Shown: in pieces, positions 36,701 to 46,000 of the stretch
Layout of the letters: each line of letters opens with the position of its first letter
Numbering within the stretch: position 1 is the stretch's first letter
Origin: Brasenia schreberi
Lineage: Eukaryota; Streptophyta; Magnoliopsida; Nymphaeales; Cabombaceae
Assembly: GCA_036023115.1 (NCBI GenBank)
Contig: JAYKKT010000089.1
Location: 14,121,501 to 14,185,500, forward strand
Direction of reading: 5' to 3'
DNA: 64,000 bases
The notes under the pieces: generated by a model
The model's input: only the letters and a program-made list of their open reading frames with translations
Database searches by the model: none
What the model was told of the DNA's origin: nothing
Translations under genes and position numbers: made by a program

Positions 36701-39700
36701 CAGCTAGTAACTGCATAGCGTTGTTGAGCCTTTCCAAGATTGAGACAATTCAGGGACAAAATACTAGGCTGATACAGTGTGCTGGTGATTTGGGTTTATT
36801 CAGAAAAGTAAAAATGTTTCCAACCAAAAATTTTCTTACTGATTATAGTGTATTTATTTCAGGACCAACTATCAAAGTATTCACGTGGGGAGGAGGATGC
36901 CACTACAAAGCTTCATTTAGAGCAAAAGCTTAAGGATGCATACCAGGAGAGGGACAAAGCAAAGCAAGAGGTTGCCCGGCTGAAGAAACATCTGTTGGAT
37001 AAGGTAGCAATTGCTGCTGTGGTCATTAGCTAGAAGTTTATCCTTGATCACACATTGTCCCCTTTATTTAGCACAAGGTTTATCGCTCTTTTAGCATATG
37101 TAATCTATTTATTATACCAGCATTAGATTTTGAAGGTGGGAAGAAATCAATGTCTATCATATACCTAAAGTACTAAGAAATTAGTTACATTTTCATCTTG
37201 AAGAGAAGAGAAAGTGATCAAGGATCTTGATTAGCTTTCATTGCCTTACATCCAATGACAAAGCATCTCAATTTCTATGTTTAAGTCTCTGTTATTCTAT
37301 GTTACATATTTGCTTCATGCATATAAATCTCCAAGCCTGCAGTCCGTGCATTTTTTTCTGAAGAAAAGAAAGTATCACACTCCTTTTTTTGAATCATTTA
37401 AATATTTGAAATGCCCGGTACTTGATTTGTCTTTGTACAATTCTATCTTGTTCGTTGCTCTAAAAGGAAATATTACAATTTATATTACAGATATATGAAA
37501 GAGCAAGTTTTCTTAAACAAAATTCTGATTTTGTTATTACCTTTCGCTTTTCAAAGTCTATTAGTCTATATCCATTGACACAAACATTTTGGTAATAATT
37601 TTGAAACGCTAATGGTACTAGAGACTTTGTAACGACTAACATGGCTTCACCTTCCTGCCTAAAACAAGAAGAAGAAACCAGCTTAACCTGTCTCACTTGG
37701 GCATGCCACGTTGGTAGTATGTCCACAAGGCTTGTACATGCTTGACCATAGTTTCCCGGTTCCTTGTTAGTCTTCAATCATTTTAGTACAAGCAACTATC
37801 CAACTGATTTCATTAGTTCAAAGAATTTAGTGCTTTGTCCAGTTCTCATCCTTTTATAGGTCAACGTCTGTGGCAGTGAATTTGCCCTTGGTAAGCCAAA
37901 TCAGCCCAGTCATTTCTGCTCACGGGGTACAGGGCGCTTTTGGTGGCAAATTTGATGTTAATTTTCTGAGACACGCATGCATACACATGTTTATGTAGTT
38001 AGTTATTTGCATTGTTCTAAATTGTGGCTGAAAAGAATTGTCCTCTTCTGCTCCACCTTGGTGACTTGTCTATCATGTTGGTTATTATCGATTCTATTTG
38101 TAAGTTGATTGAGCTACAATAGAAAGTTTTTCCCTGAAAAGTTGGTGCTGAGCTTTAAGTTTGTTTGCTGTGCTGTGGCATTGTTCAGCATTTTGAAGAA
38201 TCGGAGAAGATGGACGCTGATAGCAAACTCATTGAGGAGCTCCAAGCAAATTGTGAATTTCAAAGAACTAGAATATTACAGTTAGAAAGTTCCATGAAGC
38301 AGGCAAAATTCAATCAGGAAGAGCTGAAGAAGGCCAACGGCAGTGAAATCCAGAGGTCTAATGAGATTATTAAGGATCTTAAGCAGAAGCTGGCAAGTTG
38401 TATGGGTACAATAGATTCAAAGAACGTTGAACTGTTGAATCTTCAGACAGCTCTTGGTCAATTCTATGCTGAAAGTGACGCCAAAGTAATTTTACCGAGA
38501 TCTTGCCGTTTCCTTTGAAGAGTGGTCGACTCTTTTTCATCCATCTCATTTGTTTTATTTCTTTGTATTTGTCGCCATAACGATCTTTATTTGTGTATTG
38601 TGACAGGAACGGTTGGTAGCTGATTTGGCTGCAGCTAGGGAGGATTTATCTCGTACCTCCGGGTCATTAAGGGTATGGCATTGCATTGATATTTTCTTTT
38701 GTGATTTATATGTACTTTTAATATTAAGGTTATCTCTTCTAATTTCATAACCCTTTGGATAACTTTTCTTTTTTCCAATTGTACTTTGGGGAACCACCTT
38801 TGGAGGGGGTGAAGTAACACGATTTGAAACTTTTAAAATTCCAAGGCTAGGGCCCTCATGCCCAGGGCCTATGCTGGGATTGCCTGGTGCAGGAAGTGGT
38901 GCTTGTGGGAATCAAACCCTAATGATGCTACCATGGAGAATAGGAAAAGTCCGCAAGTGTTGAGATGATTAATATTGCAAATGGTTGCATCTTATGTTGG
39001 CCCACAGATGTTTTCCGATGCTGTTTGTTCACCTCATAAAAGATATTTTTTCCTTCACAGGAAGCCAATCAGAGATTAGAGGTGTTGAAGAAGGAAAAAG
39101 ATGATCTGCTGCTTAAGCTTTCCCAAGTTGAACGCAAGTTACTGGAGAGTAACAACTTATTTAAAATGCTAGAGGAAGATAGCTTGAAGCTCAAACGTGC
39201 TCTCGAGCAGAGCATGACAAGAATTAACCGCATGTCAGTGGATTCAGATTACTATGTAGACAGGTTAGCTCCTATGCTCAAAGTTGTACTTTCTTATTAT
39301 TAAGATCCTAGGTATTATAAGGCAAATGCAAAATACCCTTGAAATGGGCATCTGAATCCCTGTTGTTTCATTGATGCATAATAGGTTAACGACCATAAGC
39401 CAATGGAAAAGGGGTATATATATAGGCGGTCATTTGTGAAGCAATGCACAATGATGCGCAGAGGCACAAATGGGTGAGCCCCAGTGGAACGCTCATTGTA
39501 CAAATGTGACGATATATTATATATACATACATATATGTATATGTGTATAGCCTGCAGTTTTGCCTGTTGAAGTGCATGCAGACCTGCTTGATTGGTGTCT
39601 TGTGCTTGCATGCACTAAGCATTGGCTTCACATTCTCATGGGGTTTCTTGCGATCTTGTCTGCTAAGAGTAACTTGTTTGGAACTACTTGATTAATATGT

Positions 39701-39756
39701 TAACAGACTGAGTTTGAAAATTGGGTTTTGCACCTTCAGTTTGCATAGATGACCCA

Positions 39757-39788
<32 letters not shown>

Positions 39789-41866
39789 TACAGTGTTTTC
39801 CGTTCTGATTCGAGAGAGGCTCTCAGTAAATGCTTCATATCTCTATGAATGTTCCTTACCTTCGCTACTTCTTTCACAGTAGCAACACTTTTCCCTTCTT
39901 ATTTATTATATCAATAGCAGCTTGCTGCTCCTTCTATATAGTAAGTAGCTGCCTCTTCCTCCTAGGGTCCTCGACTCCTCGTTGCCTATTCCTTCTAATA
40001 CACATGTTCTTGACCGGAAGCCAAATTCTTTGTCAAAGCCAACCAAATGAACGAGTAAAGCCCTAGCTAAGCTTTATTTTGAGACCTTCAATGAACAAAT
40101 GAGCAAAGCAACTATAGGATGCAAGTGGATTGCCACTAGAACTTCATAGTTTTATTGTGCTTTGTCAGAGGAACTTTGCGAGCAGATGCATGCGCACGTG
40201 CAGGGACACAGATGCATGTGCACATGCAGGGATGCAGATGCATGCGCACATGCATGCATTCTCATTCTCATTTTGGTTAAAGGACAGGACGGAGTGCTGA
40301 TCTGTTGGATACTGTTTGCAGGAGAATTGTGATAAAATTGCTAGTGACATACTTGGAGAGAAACCATAGCAAAGAGGTTCAGTGTTCTTTCCAGAAACCA
40401 TCTTTTGGAAACCATATTGTCCTTGTGGATTCCTTTTGTGCCTAGAAATTCCTGATAGTTAATAGTTCTCTAGGTTCTGGATCTTATGGTTCGGATGCTG
40501 GGTTTCTCTGATGAGGATAAGACACGAATAGGCCTCCAGCATGCCGGCGGAAAAGGTCTTGTTCGTGGTGTACTTGGTCTACCTGGACGCCTTGTTGGGG
40601 GCATCTTGGGTGGGAGCTCCTCTCCAGCGCCTGCAAATGTTCTATGTGATAACCAGGTCAGTTTAGCCAATGTTTATGATCTTAATTATTATGCTGCTTC
40701 TTTCAGTATCTAGAGATGTCAGTATAAAAACTATATGGTCTAAGCTATGCTTGTATAAGGTTCAACACCATCTGAGAATGAGTCTAGGCAACTGGATCTA
40801 TGCGCTAATCGACCACACAAACTTATGGTAGGGAACTGACAACACCTGATCTACTGAATTATTTGCCAGACATGACTGACCGACTTCCTAAGTTGAAACC
40901 AATTGGACATGCTGACATAGCTTCAAAGGATAGACATAACCAGAAGATTCTGATCATATGCTCTATTTTTATCTGTAGCTATAAAATATACATCAATAAT
41001 TAACTCACCAAGATGCTGCACTTAGATGGAACCTCCTGTTGGACATGGATACACATGTGGCTAAAAATTCACTTTTTTGGGCGTTCTTGATTACTTACTA
41101 TTGAAGATCGACTTGCTATTACTTTTCAATAGATAATAGCTCGTGAAAACCAGCCTTTGTTTTTGAGCTTTATAAAACTATGTGAAACTGCGCTGAGGAA
41201 TGGCAATGAAGATTCAACTCCCAGTGAAAGACCTCGGTTGTGTAGATAAATGATAATGAAGTTGTTAAGCTTTAAAGGCCTACTTTCCTTTTATTGGTGT
41301 GTGTGGTTGTGTGATGACATCCATGATCTATGAAGCTTTTGGGGTAGTATTCTTTGGATCGTGCATCTGTATTACACCCTTACCGGCAGTTGTGCATCCC
41401 ATGTCAATACTTGTTTTGTGCATAGAGTTAATGTGCGTCTGAGCAAGTTAATAAGCTTTTAGATGGAAAGCCTTGTAGCTCAAGCAATCCCATGAAGACA
41501 ATGTCAGTGAAGATTTGTCTAAGATCTAAAAGATGCGAAGGAAAATTTGTTCTGCTAACAAGAGGTTTCTGTTTCCAGTCCTTTGCAGACCTCTGGGTTG
41601 ATTTCCTCCTTAAAGAAACTCAAGAAAGAGAGAGGAGGGAGGCAGCAAAAGCCAGTACAAGTTCCGGAGGCTCAAGGCAAACTCATGAAGGAATTCGTGG
41701 CACATTATACAGCCCCAGAGCTCAGTCCTCGCCCCCCCTGTCATCAAGAGGAATTCAACAGTTTCAGCAGTATGACTCTGAATTCTCAAATGTACCTTTG
41801 AATTCGTCTAGATCTTCATTTTCTGATAGTGGAAATCAGTTCCCAAGCCCATTCTCTAAGCATTAG
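6690..41866 (+). CDS. GC3/GC4: Golgin with GRAB domain (golgin candidate 3/4 type), 14 exons
   Basis: Long coiled-coil tether that binds ARF/ARL GTPases at the Golgi; function known from the family, not shown here. Exons: 6690-6890, 8226-8324, 13186-13314, 17732-17917, 18152-18299, 18376-18440, 35567-35734, 36863-37003, 38189-38485, 38607-38672, 39061-39263, 40322-40376, 40474-40656, 41579-41866. All join in frame through GT-AG introns to 742 codons, close to the usual ~710-730. The start [12 protein letters not shown] follows an in-frame TAA and matches family N-termini. Heptad-rich Glu/Lys/Leu coiled coil covers roughly residues 66-560. The GRIP-related ARF-binding (GRAB) domain lies at about 565-612 ([19 protein letters not shown], then [17 protein letters not shown]). 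A Gly-rich stretch, [10 protein letters not shown] and a Ser-rich tail follow. Introns 2, 3 and 6 are swollen by transposons, all antisense; no exon is damaged. GC3 and GC4 cannot be told apart here. Confidence 0.93.
7575..7747 (+). mobile_element. 5'-truncated RTE LINE tail with 17-bp target duplication
   Basis: Identical 17-bp copies of GTGGCTGTACAGGATTT (7575-7591 and 7731-7747) flank a 139-bp insert. The insert encodes the C-terminus of an RTE protein ([11 protein letters not shown], near 7662-7696), then a stop, then GGCTTAG and a (TTG)n tail. It lies in golgin intron 1 on the + strand. Confidence 0.88.
8457..8732 (-). repeat. 3' LTR of LTR-2
   Basis: 276 bp, aligned over its length with 12823-13107. 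It lies at the RNase H end of the element, which is its 3' side on the minus strand. Confidence 0.88.
8787..12665 (-). pseudogene. Broken copia polyprotein of LTR-2
   Basis: Read on the minus strand from 12.66 kb downward: gag remnants (12660-11850), integrase remnants (about 11150-10550), reverse transcriptase with the active-site YLDD box intact at 9708-9720 followed by IIVTGDD, the connection region with [16 protein letters not shown] (9261-9545), and RNase H with [16 protein letters not shown] near 8840-8915. Stops and frameshifts split every domain. A 42-bp RTE insertion interrupts RNase H (8909-8950) and a 39-bp one lies near the gag start (12688-12726). Confidence 0.85.
8896..8963 (+). 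mobile_element. 42-bp RTE LINE tail insertion in LTR-2
   Basis: TTAGTTCTTTCGT occurs at 8896-8908 and 8951-8963, a 13-bp target duplication. The 42-bp insert between (AGCCGACCCCATCTAG through GGCTTAG and TTG repeats) is the extreme 3' end of the RTE LINE also present at 7592-7730. Confidence 0.85.
12671..12743 (-). mobile_element. 39-bp RTE LINE tail insertion in LTR-2
   Basis: ACGTAAATACTTAAAAA occurs at 12671-12687 and 12727-12743, a perfect 17-bp target duplication. The 39-bp insert is CAA repeats followed by CTAAGCCTTTTCCCATACTAG, the reverse complement of the RTE 3' end. Confidence 0.85.
12823..13107 (-). repeat. 5' LTR of LTR-2
   Basis: 285 bp; its left edge abuts the primer-site complement (12810-12822). 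It ends 78 bp before golgin exon 3, so the intron 2 acceptor region survived the insertion. Confidence 0.88.
14441..17370 (-). mobile_element. Degraded RTE-type LINE in golgin intron 3
   Basis: The 3' end (left side) is CAACAACTAAGCCTTTTCCCATACTAGA, the RTE signature. Reading the minus strand from the right: an endonuclease region ([12 protein letters not shown] near 17250, then [16 protein letters not shown] near 17060), a reverse-transcriptase region ([18 protein letters not shown] near 15650, [11 protein letters not shown] near 15275, [11 protein letters not shown] near 15205), and the C-terminal [18 protein letters not shown] near 14855. Many stops and frameshifts interrupt it. No target duplication was found, so the right boundary is approximate. 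About 2.9 kb is close to full length for RTE. Confidence 0.85.
15464..15545. mobile_element. hAT-type MITE fragment inside the RTE LINE
   Basis: Starts CAATGTTGTAAAAACTGTATCGG, the same terminus as the 450-bp MITE at 27688-28137. It contains a near-perfect hairpin (GTATCGGTGCCC and GGGCACCGATAC). Recognisable RTE reading frame resumes on its right side, so it is a later insertion or a remnant of one. The second terminus was not found. Confidence 0.55.
19076..19418 (-). repeat. 3' LTR of LTR-3
   Basis: 343 bp. It carries about 100 bp (roughly 19134-19232) that is missing from the other LTR. The next bases CCCCTTCAAA are the complement of a polypurine tract. Confidence 0.83.
20395..20945. repeat. 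First copy of a ~550-bp tandem duplication in LTR-3
   Basis: 20395-20945 reappears as 20946-21128 joined to 26048-26407. The second copy is split by the hAT element. The join (CGGTTTCAATATAAC at 20941) shares a few bases with both parents (CAGTGTCAATATAAC at 20390; CGGTTTCTATG near 26408). Copies differ by a 5-bp deletion and scattered substitutions. Confidence 0.85.
21139..21211. repeat. Subterminal TAGCGG cluster, left hAT end
   Basis: Seven copies of TAGCGG within about 75 bases next to the terminal repeat. Such clusters are transposase-binding sites in Ac-like elements; that role is inferred here. Confidence 0.7.
21427..21836. repeat. Near-perfect inverted repeat, 202-bp arms, 6-bp loop
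   Basis: 21427-21628 and 21635-21836 are reverse complements with roughly five mismatches that I can count, separated by ACTCAA. A transcript from either strand would fold into a ~200-bp hairpin. No target duplication flanks it, so it looks like a local inverted duplication within the hAT element rather than a separate insertion. Confidence 0.93.
22203..24613 (-). pseudogene. hAT transposase (DUF659 and dimerisation domains), one stop
   Basis: Would catalyse cut-and-paste transposition of this element. Exons on the minus strand: about 24613-23348, 23254-22948, 22830-22712 and 22613-22203, all joining in frame. The first carries a DUF659 region ([49 protein letters not shown]). The third carries the hAT dimerisation motif ([28 protein letters not shown]). 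The last ends in an acidic Glu-rich tail with a [10 protein letters not shown] basic patch. One in-frame TAA (23426-23428 on +) breaks exon 1 near its end. No BED zinc finger is readable upstream; 24560-24720 instead has repeats of GATACACATTTGAGA, so the N-terminus looks rearranged. Confidence 0.88.
25144..25800. repeat. GC-rich tandem array at the hAT 5' end
   Basis: Imperfect repeats built from GGCGGCGAGAGGCGGGAGCG, CTGGAGATGGTG and CCACGGACGACAAGAGAG. The CCACGGACGA block recurs at 25231, 25353, 25465, 25577 and 25757, spacings 122, 112, 112 and 180 bp. No stop occurs in several frames, which creates long but meaningless ORFs on both strands. It lies upstream of the transposase gene. Confidence 0.9.
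25870..26036. repeat. Subterminal GCTATAGCGG palindrome cluster, right hAT end
   Basis: Many overlapping copies of CCGCTATAGCG and GCGCTATAGCGG, the mirror of the TAGCGG cluster at the left end. Probable transposase-binding region by analogy with other hAT elements. Confidence 0.7.
27688..28137. mobile_element. 450-bp hAT-type MITE in LTR-3
   Basis: Ends are CAATGTTATAAAAA (left) and CAATGTTGTAAAAA (right, complement). Flanks ATATAAAA (27680-27687) and GTATAAAG (28138-28145) agree at 6 of 8 positions, fitting an aged 8-bp duplication. The body is filled with GTATCATA/TATGATAC-type repeats and contains no ORF. It lies in the protease region of LTR-3. Confidence 0.75.
29382..29622 (-). repeat. 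5' LTR of LTR-3
   Basis: 241 bp, abutting the primer-site complement at 29369-29381. Shares both termini and the central CT/AG tract with 19076-19418. Confidence 0.83.
29695..29974 (-). repeat. 3' LTR of LTR-4
   Basis: 280 bp, closely similar to 34935-35230, followed by CTCCCCCTCAAG, the complement of a polypurine tract. Confidence 0.9.
31322..31540 (-). mobile_element. Internally deleted RTE LINE tail in LTR-4
   Basis: ACCCACTTGCA at 31322-31332 and 31530-31540 is an 11-bp target duplication. The 197-bp insert begins with CAA repeats and CTAAGCCTTTTCCCATACTAGACGG (the RTE 3' end), then jumps near 31430 to sequence matching 14965-15075 of the RTE copy. The stretch between these two parts in the longer copy is missing. 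Confidence 0.83.
31938..32173. repeat. 119-bp tandem duplication in LTR-4
   Basis: The block with GGGGATATATTTTGAGAGGT and AATAATAGGGAGTAGATT occurs twice with a period of 119 bp (GAACTAA at 31975 and 32094). Copies differ at several positions. Confidence 0.85.
34935..35230 (-). repeat. 5' LTR of LTR-4
   Basis: 296 bp, beginning directly after the primer-site complement and ending before the duplicated target GTTAG. Confidence 0.9.
39753..39789. repeat. Compound (CT)n(CA)n microsatellite
   Basis: CTCTCTCTCTCTCTCTCT runs directly into CACACACACACACACA in golgin intron 11. Confidence 0.8.
40184..40258. repeat. ~28-bp tandem repeat rich in GCATGC
   Basis: Three imperfect copies of GATGCATGCGCACATGCAGGG in golgin intron 11, less than 65 bp upstream of the intron acceptor (40321). 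Alternating purine-pyrimidine throughout. Confidence 0.75.
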
Positions 41867-43770
41867 GGACGGTTTGTCTGTGTATAAGGTAGAGTTTCGT
41901 CCATATGTTTAGGCCCATGGAAGCCAATTTTCTCAAAGGCTATAATTCTTGTACTTTCCCCCCATTTTTTCCTTATTTTTGTATTTTTTAATGTGCATTG
42001 TCGACGCTCAAATGTGTTATCTAATTCTTTGCTGTTTCTGCTGGTTATCATTGATGTGTCAGGGAGTGTAAATACCTTAAAGTACCTTGATTTCTTGGTA
42101 AAAAGACCGCACCTCTCTGTTACTTCACTGGATATCCTCTAATATCAAGCATTTGATGGTATGAAAGGAGTTGCCTTGTCTGTCCTTTCTCAACTCAAAA
42201 GTCAATATCTACACCAACTATCGCGAATCGATGAGTGAACCGGTTCATGCAGGAGGCCATGTGATTCAGTTGAATGTAAACATCTGGAGCTTTTCGCAAT
42301 CACGGTGAAACTGCCTCTCTCGGGGTTGAAACAACTCGGTGTTAAACTTTCGAGTTTGGATCGGGACATATGCAACGGTAGTGGCCATGAGAGTTCAAAC
42401 CTGTTTTGCAGCGAAACTTTTATTTGAACCGAACCAAATCATGACATGCTCAGAAATTAAAGTGAACTAAACTGGCGGTTTCAACTTGGTTTGGTTCTAA
42501 ACCATGATTCCATTTATTTTAAGGTTTGGTTAAATACCGAGTATTATGTTATTATATTATTATTTAAATTTATGGTCCACATTTAATATGTATATGAGGT
42601 TATAAAAATCATATATATAACTTTATAAACCTATCAATATTTATATACATAAATATATAAACTTTACGAGAGAATGTGAGTTATCAGACTCTTTTCATTC
42701 GAGATTCTATTAGACTGTTATAACGGTTTAATCGATCTCATGAATGGTTAAGATGATCGATAAAAAAAAGTTGGTAAGGCGTATGAGTGCCCGACTCTCC
42801 GTCTCGGGTCTGCATTATCCCAATCTCTCTCGTGTACCACCATCCACCCCACTATTTGTGGGGTCAGGTGGGGGCCACATTCGGAAGGCACATACTCAAG
42901 AGAGAGAGTCTCGACTAGGAAAGAGTAGCACCAAGGGAGTCTAACAACTCCCATTATCTCTAAACTTTATATATAGAGAGAACATAATCCATATGCATAC
43001 TCATTCGTGCTCTAATCTTCATAAAGATATCAACAAGTTCAAAACGGTTAGATCTTAAAAATAAATAAATTAAATTAGATGCAAAAAGTATCAAGGTATT
43101 TTTTTGCTTTGATTTCATTCATTCAACGATTAAGATATTTGAGATGAATGAATGTGTGCACAGACTAATCTCTCTCTATATATAAAGAGAAAACATGAGA
43201 TGCTAGACATCTACTCATACCATATTCTATTAGATGATCTATGTAATTCGTGCAATTGTATGGATAATAATGCAGTTGTTGGTCAACATTAATACGATGC
43301 TTAAGGTCATTTAATGCACATACTACTAGGTGCTTCGATCATCATCATCATTCAATTTAGTATGATGATACTTGATAATGATCAAGTAGCATTTAGTATG
43401 ACAGACTGCTCTCTCTTTCTTTATATATATATATATATATAAAATGGTTATCATGGTTTGATTCCACCATTGGTACTTTGAACGGAACTGTCATTTTTTT
43501 TGGTAAGAACCAAGTTAAACCATTCATTTGGTTCGATTTGAACGGTTTGTTGAACACCTCTAATAAGCTACCACCACTCATACAAGTGACGGATCTAAAA
43601 AATAGGATTAAAAGAGGCGACGTATATATTTCAGCGTTTTAGGAGGGCTCAGCATCTATCTCAACCCCACCCCTCTATGTACATCCGCCACTACTCATAC
43701 CGCCCTTGGGTATGGATCGGATACGGCGTGCATATTGGTTGCGTGTTACCCGCTTTATTCAGGTCGGGCC
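41867..43770. other. Golgin 3' region and intergenic DNA
   Basis: The first ~200 bases are probably the golgin 3' UTR. Beyond that the DNA is AT-rich with short microsatellites and no coding exon I can recognise. 42430-42530 and 43445-43550 contain loosely inverted related phrases (GAACCGAACCAAAT, AACCATGATTCCA and their complements), which could be the ends of an old inserted element of about 1.1 kb; this is weak. Confidence 0.4.
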
Positions 43771-43776
43771 CCAGTG

Positions 43777-43856
43777 GTTGGGCCAACGTTGCCATCCTTG
43801 CCTTTTTATACGAGGTTTTAGGGTTTGCCCATAGAGTTCTCAGCTATATAGGGTTT
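43777..43856 (+). promoter_or_regulatory. Site II, telo-box and TATA promoter
   Basis: TTGGGCCAAC (site II type, near 43777), TTTTAGGGTTT (telo-box, complement AAACCCTAA, near 43815) and CTATATAGGG (TATA, near 43845) follow in order. In plants this combination marks genes for ribosomal proteins, snoRNAs and other translation components. It points rightward to the snoRNA candidates. Confidence 0.65.
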
Positions 43857-44025
43857 TGCCTGAGCGTTCCATGTTCTTCCTAAAACCATCGTCCCCAAAC
43901 CTAAATTAGTCGTCTCCATTGCAGCAGCTTCCGGACCTCAAAATAGTCGTCTCCCCTTGCCGAAATCCGGCTAAAGTATTGGTCGATGCCTCTCTTTGTT
44001 TTCCTTTCATGCTCTTCATCATATC

Positions 44026-44126
44026 AAGATGCGGTGATGACTAACTACTCTTTTCCATCGACTGTGATCTTTCTTATCACAGGGTGAGAGGAAGAATGTT
44101 ATTGGTTCGTATTCTCTGAGCATCTT
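44026..44126 (+). ncRNA. Candidate box C/D snoRNA with 25S rRNA guide
   Basis: A 7-bp terminal stem (AAGATGC 44026-44032, GCATCTT 44120-44126) brackets a C box GTGATGA (44034-44040) and a D box CTGA (44116-44119). The guide next to the D box, GGTTCGTATTC, is complementary to GAATACGAACC, which I recall from plant 25S rRNA just before GTGAAAGCG. The fifth base upstream of box D (44111) pairs with U of that GAAUACG, predicting a 2'-O-methyl-U. The rRNA match is from memory. Confidence 0.7.
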
Positions 44127-44435
44127 TCGTTTTCTTCCTCTATTTCTTCCTTTTTGTTCATCTCCTTGTTGGTGTTAATTTTATCGTTTCTCGATCTGAT
44201 AGTCCCTCTGTTTCTTATAGCGATTTTCGCGCCAGTTTCCTCTTTTTCTTTCACTTTCTAGTGCATAGAGGGATTGGTCAGTGGGTTTCGTGATCGAAGG
44301 ACCTATGGAGGGAGTGACTCGCTTTAGAAATGCACTCTTTCCAAGTTTGCCTTCGTAAAGAGAATCAGCGAGTGGGATGATCGCCAGGAAATATTTCATC
44401 TTGATTTCTCCGGTCTACATCTCGCCGTTCGCACA

Positions 44436-44505
44436 AACCAGCCAAAACCACAACTAAGCCTTTCTTTCCGACACCATACTAAGTGGGAGTCGACTACGTC
44501 AATTC
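44436..44505 (-). mobile_element. Old RTE LINE tail remnant
   Basis: CCACAACTAAGCC and GGGAGTCGACTACGTCAATTC match the RTE 3' end seen elsewhere in the window, with several changes. A weaker trace (CCGAGCCTTTTCCCATGCTAG) lies near 45922. Confidence 0.5.
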
Positions 44506-45648
44506 TTCATCAATAATGTGATCGTTGGTCGTATGCACATTTAACTTGAAAAGCCAAAGTACTGTTTATAGTTTTCTTCCATTACAAATCATTCTTCAGC
44601 CTCTTTAGTATTCAACGTATAAAACAATTTCTCTGGGTGCGTTGTTTGACATTTCTTCGGATATGCAATTGAATGCAAGTCAATCATGGAGCCAAGGCCC
44701 CAACAGAGATGCAGACCATAAGTATGAGTTATCTCTAACAAAGAGGCAACCTTCGCAGATCTCTCGTAGGATGCCCTGCTCAATGCATATCGGTTTATCC
44801 GAATCCTCGGTTACATAACACATTGATTCTTTTAAATTCATTTGATTCTTGCCCCGTTTAATGCGGCGTTTTGCGTTAGTAGTTGGTTCAACCAGACCCT
44901 TGGTTACACATCACAGTACTTCCTTCTTACTGGCACAGTACTTCCTTCTTACTGGCTAGTCTATCACAATACTTGGCTTCTCTTTTAATATGATTTGCGG
45001 CCGTTGTCATTCGCTACGATCCGGTCCCTTTTCAATCAATACAGAGTTCTTGGTTAGTAAGTATTTTGGAGATAATTCTCACTATAGATGAGGCTAAGGC
45101 GCAGTTTATGGATTTTATCCTCCAGTTTTCTCTTGGGTTTTAAAATTGTTGGTTTGATGTGAGGCGAAGCTTGTCGAATTTCAACAAAGATTGTTTATGT
45201 GGAAAAGTTTTGTCATAGCAATGCATTTGTCTCTAGTCCTACCTGTATTTAAAATGCAAAAGCTTGGGATCATGTTCTACGTTTTCCTTCAAACCCTCTT
45301 TAATGCATTTTTCTTATGTATCGTCAATCCTCAAGCTTCTGTCATCCTTGTGCAGGAGCCGTTAGGATTTTTATAGCTAGATTTTCATCCATTTAGTTTA
45401 GGTTTATGTGATTGAAGTCATGGTTCTCATGGGGTTGCAGGCACTAGCTTTTGAATAGACTTGTATAAGGTGTGGAAGGTTTGAATTGGTCTTTCTCTTG
45501 GGTTAGTCATCCCTCGATCTTTGAAGCCAAGGATCCTGTTGGATGCGTTTCAGACATCTGGGATTTAACAGTTGGAAAGGTCAGAGTGGTTGTTGAATGG
45601 CTTCCTAGATTGGTGGTGGGTTTGAGTTATGTGAATTATTTGGGAAGT

Positions 45649-45723
45649 ATGTCAAGTGATGAGGAAAATACTGCAACAATATGAACAGGATGATTCTCTT
45701 TGTATTTAAGTCTCTGATGACAT
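45649..45723 (+). ncRNA. Candidate box C/D snoRNA, guide target unknown
   Basis: C box GTGATGA (45656-45662), D box CTGA (45714-45717) and a 6-bp terminal stem (ATGTCA 45649-45654, TGACAT 45718-45723). A C'-like GGATGATT lies near 45688. The D-box guide TGTATTTAAGTC would target GACTTAAATACA; I do not recognise this in rRNA or snRNA. Same strand as, and 1.5 kb from, the first candidate. Confidence 0.55.
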
Positions 45724-46000
45724 TTCCCCTCTTAAGATCGTTGTGGTGATTCACTTAATCTTCTCTGTATGCAGGTTCCCATTGGGCACCTGATGCTTTG
45801 CTTCTCATTCTGGCTTTATTCGTCTTTTGAAAGGCAACACAGGCAGGTTCACAACAAGAGTGCCTTGTGCCTGTTGTCTTTAAAGGTTCGATCTTGTTCT
45901 TGCAGTAAAGCATAAACTGAGACCGAGCCTTTTCCCATGCTAGGAGAGACTCCTATATGCTTTCATATTCAATCTTCCCACATGGGGCTTTACTTACCTA

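Larger units (their letters stand above)
43880..46000 (+). ncRNA. Probable snoRNA host transcript, ends unknown
   Basis: Region downstream of the telo-box promoter that contains two box C/D candidates 1.5 kb apart. No frame longer than ~70 codons is open and none resembles a known protein. I infer a non-coding or short-peptide host transcript with the snoRNAs processed from it; exon borders and the 3' end cannot be fixed. Confidence 0.4.

Noticed and set aside
45472..45684. 70-codon frame in the snoRNA unit
   Set aside because: It overlaps the second snoRNA candidate and resembles no protein; may be part of a spliced host RNA but not supported as coding.
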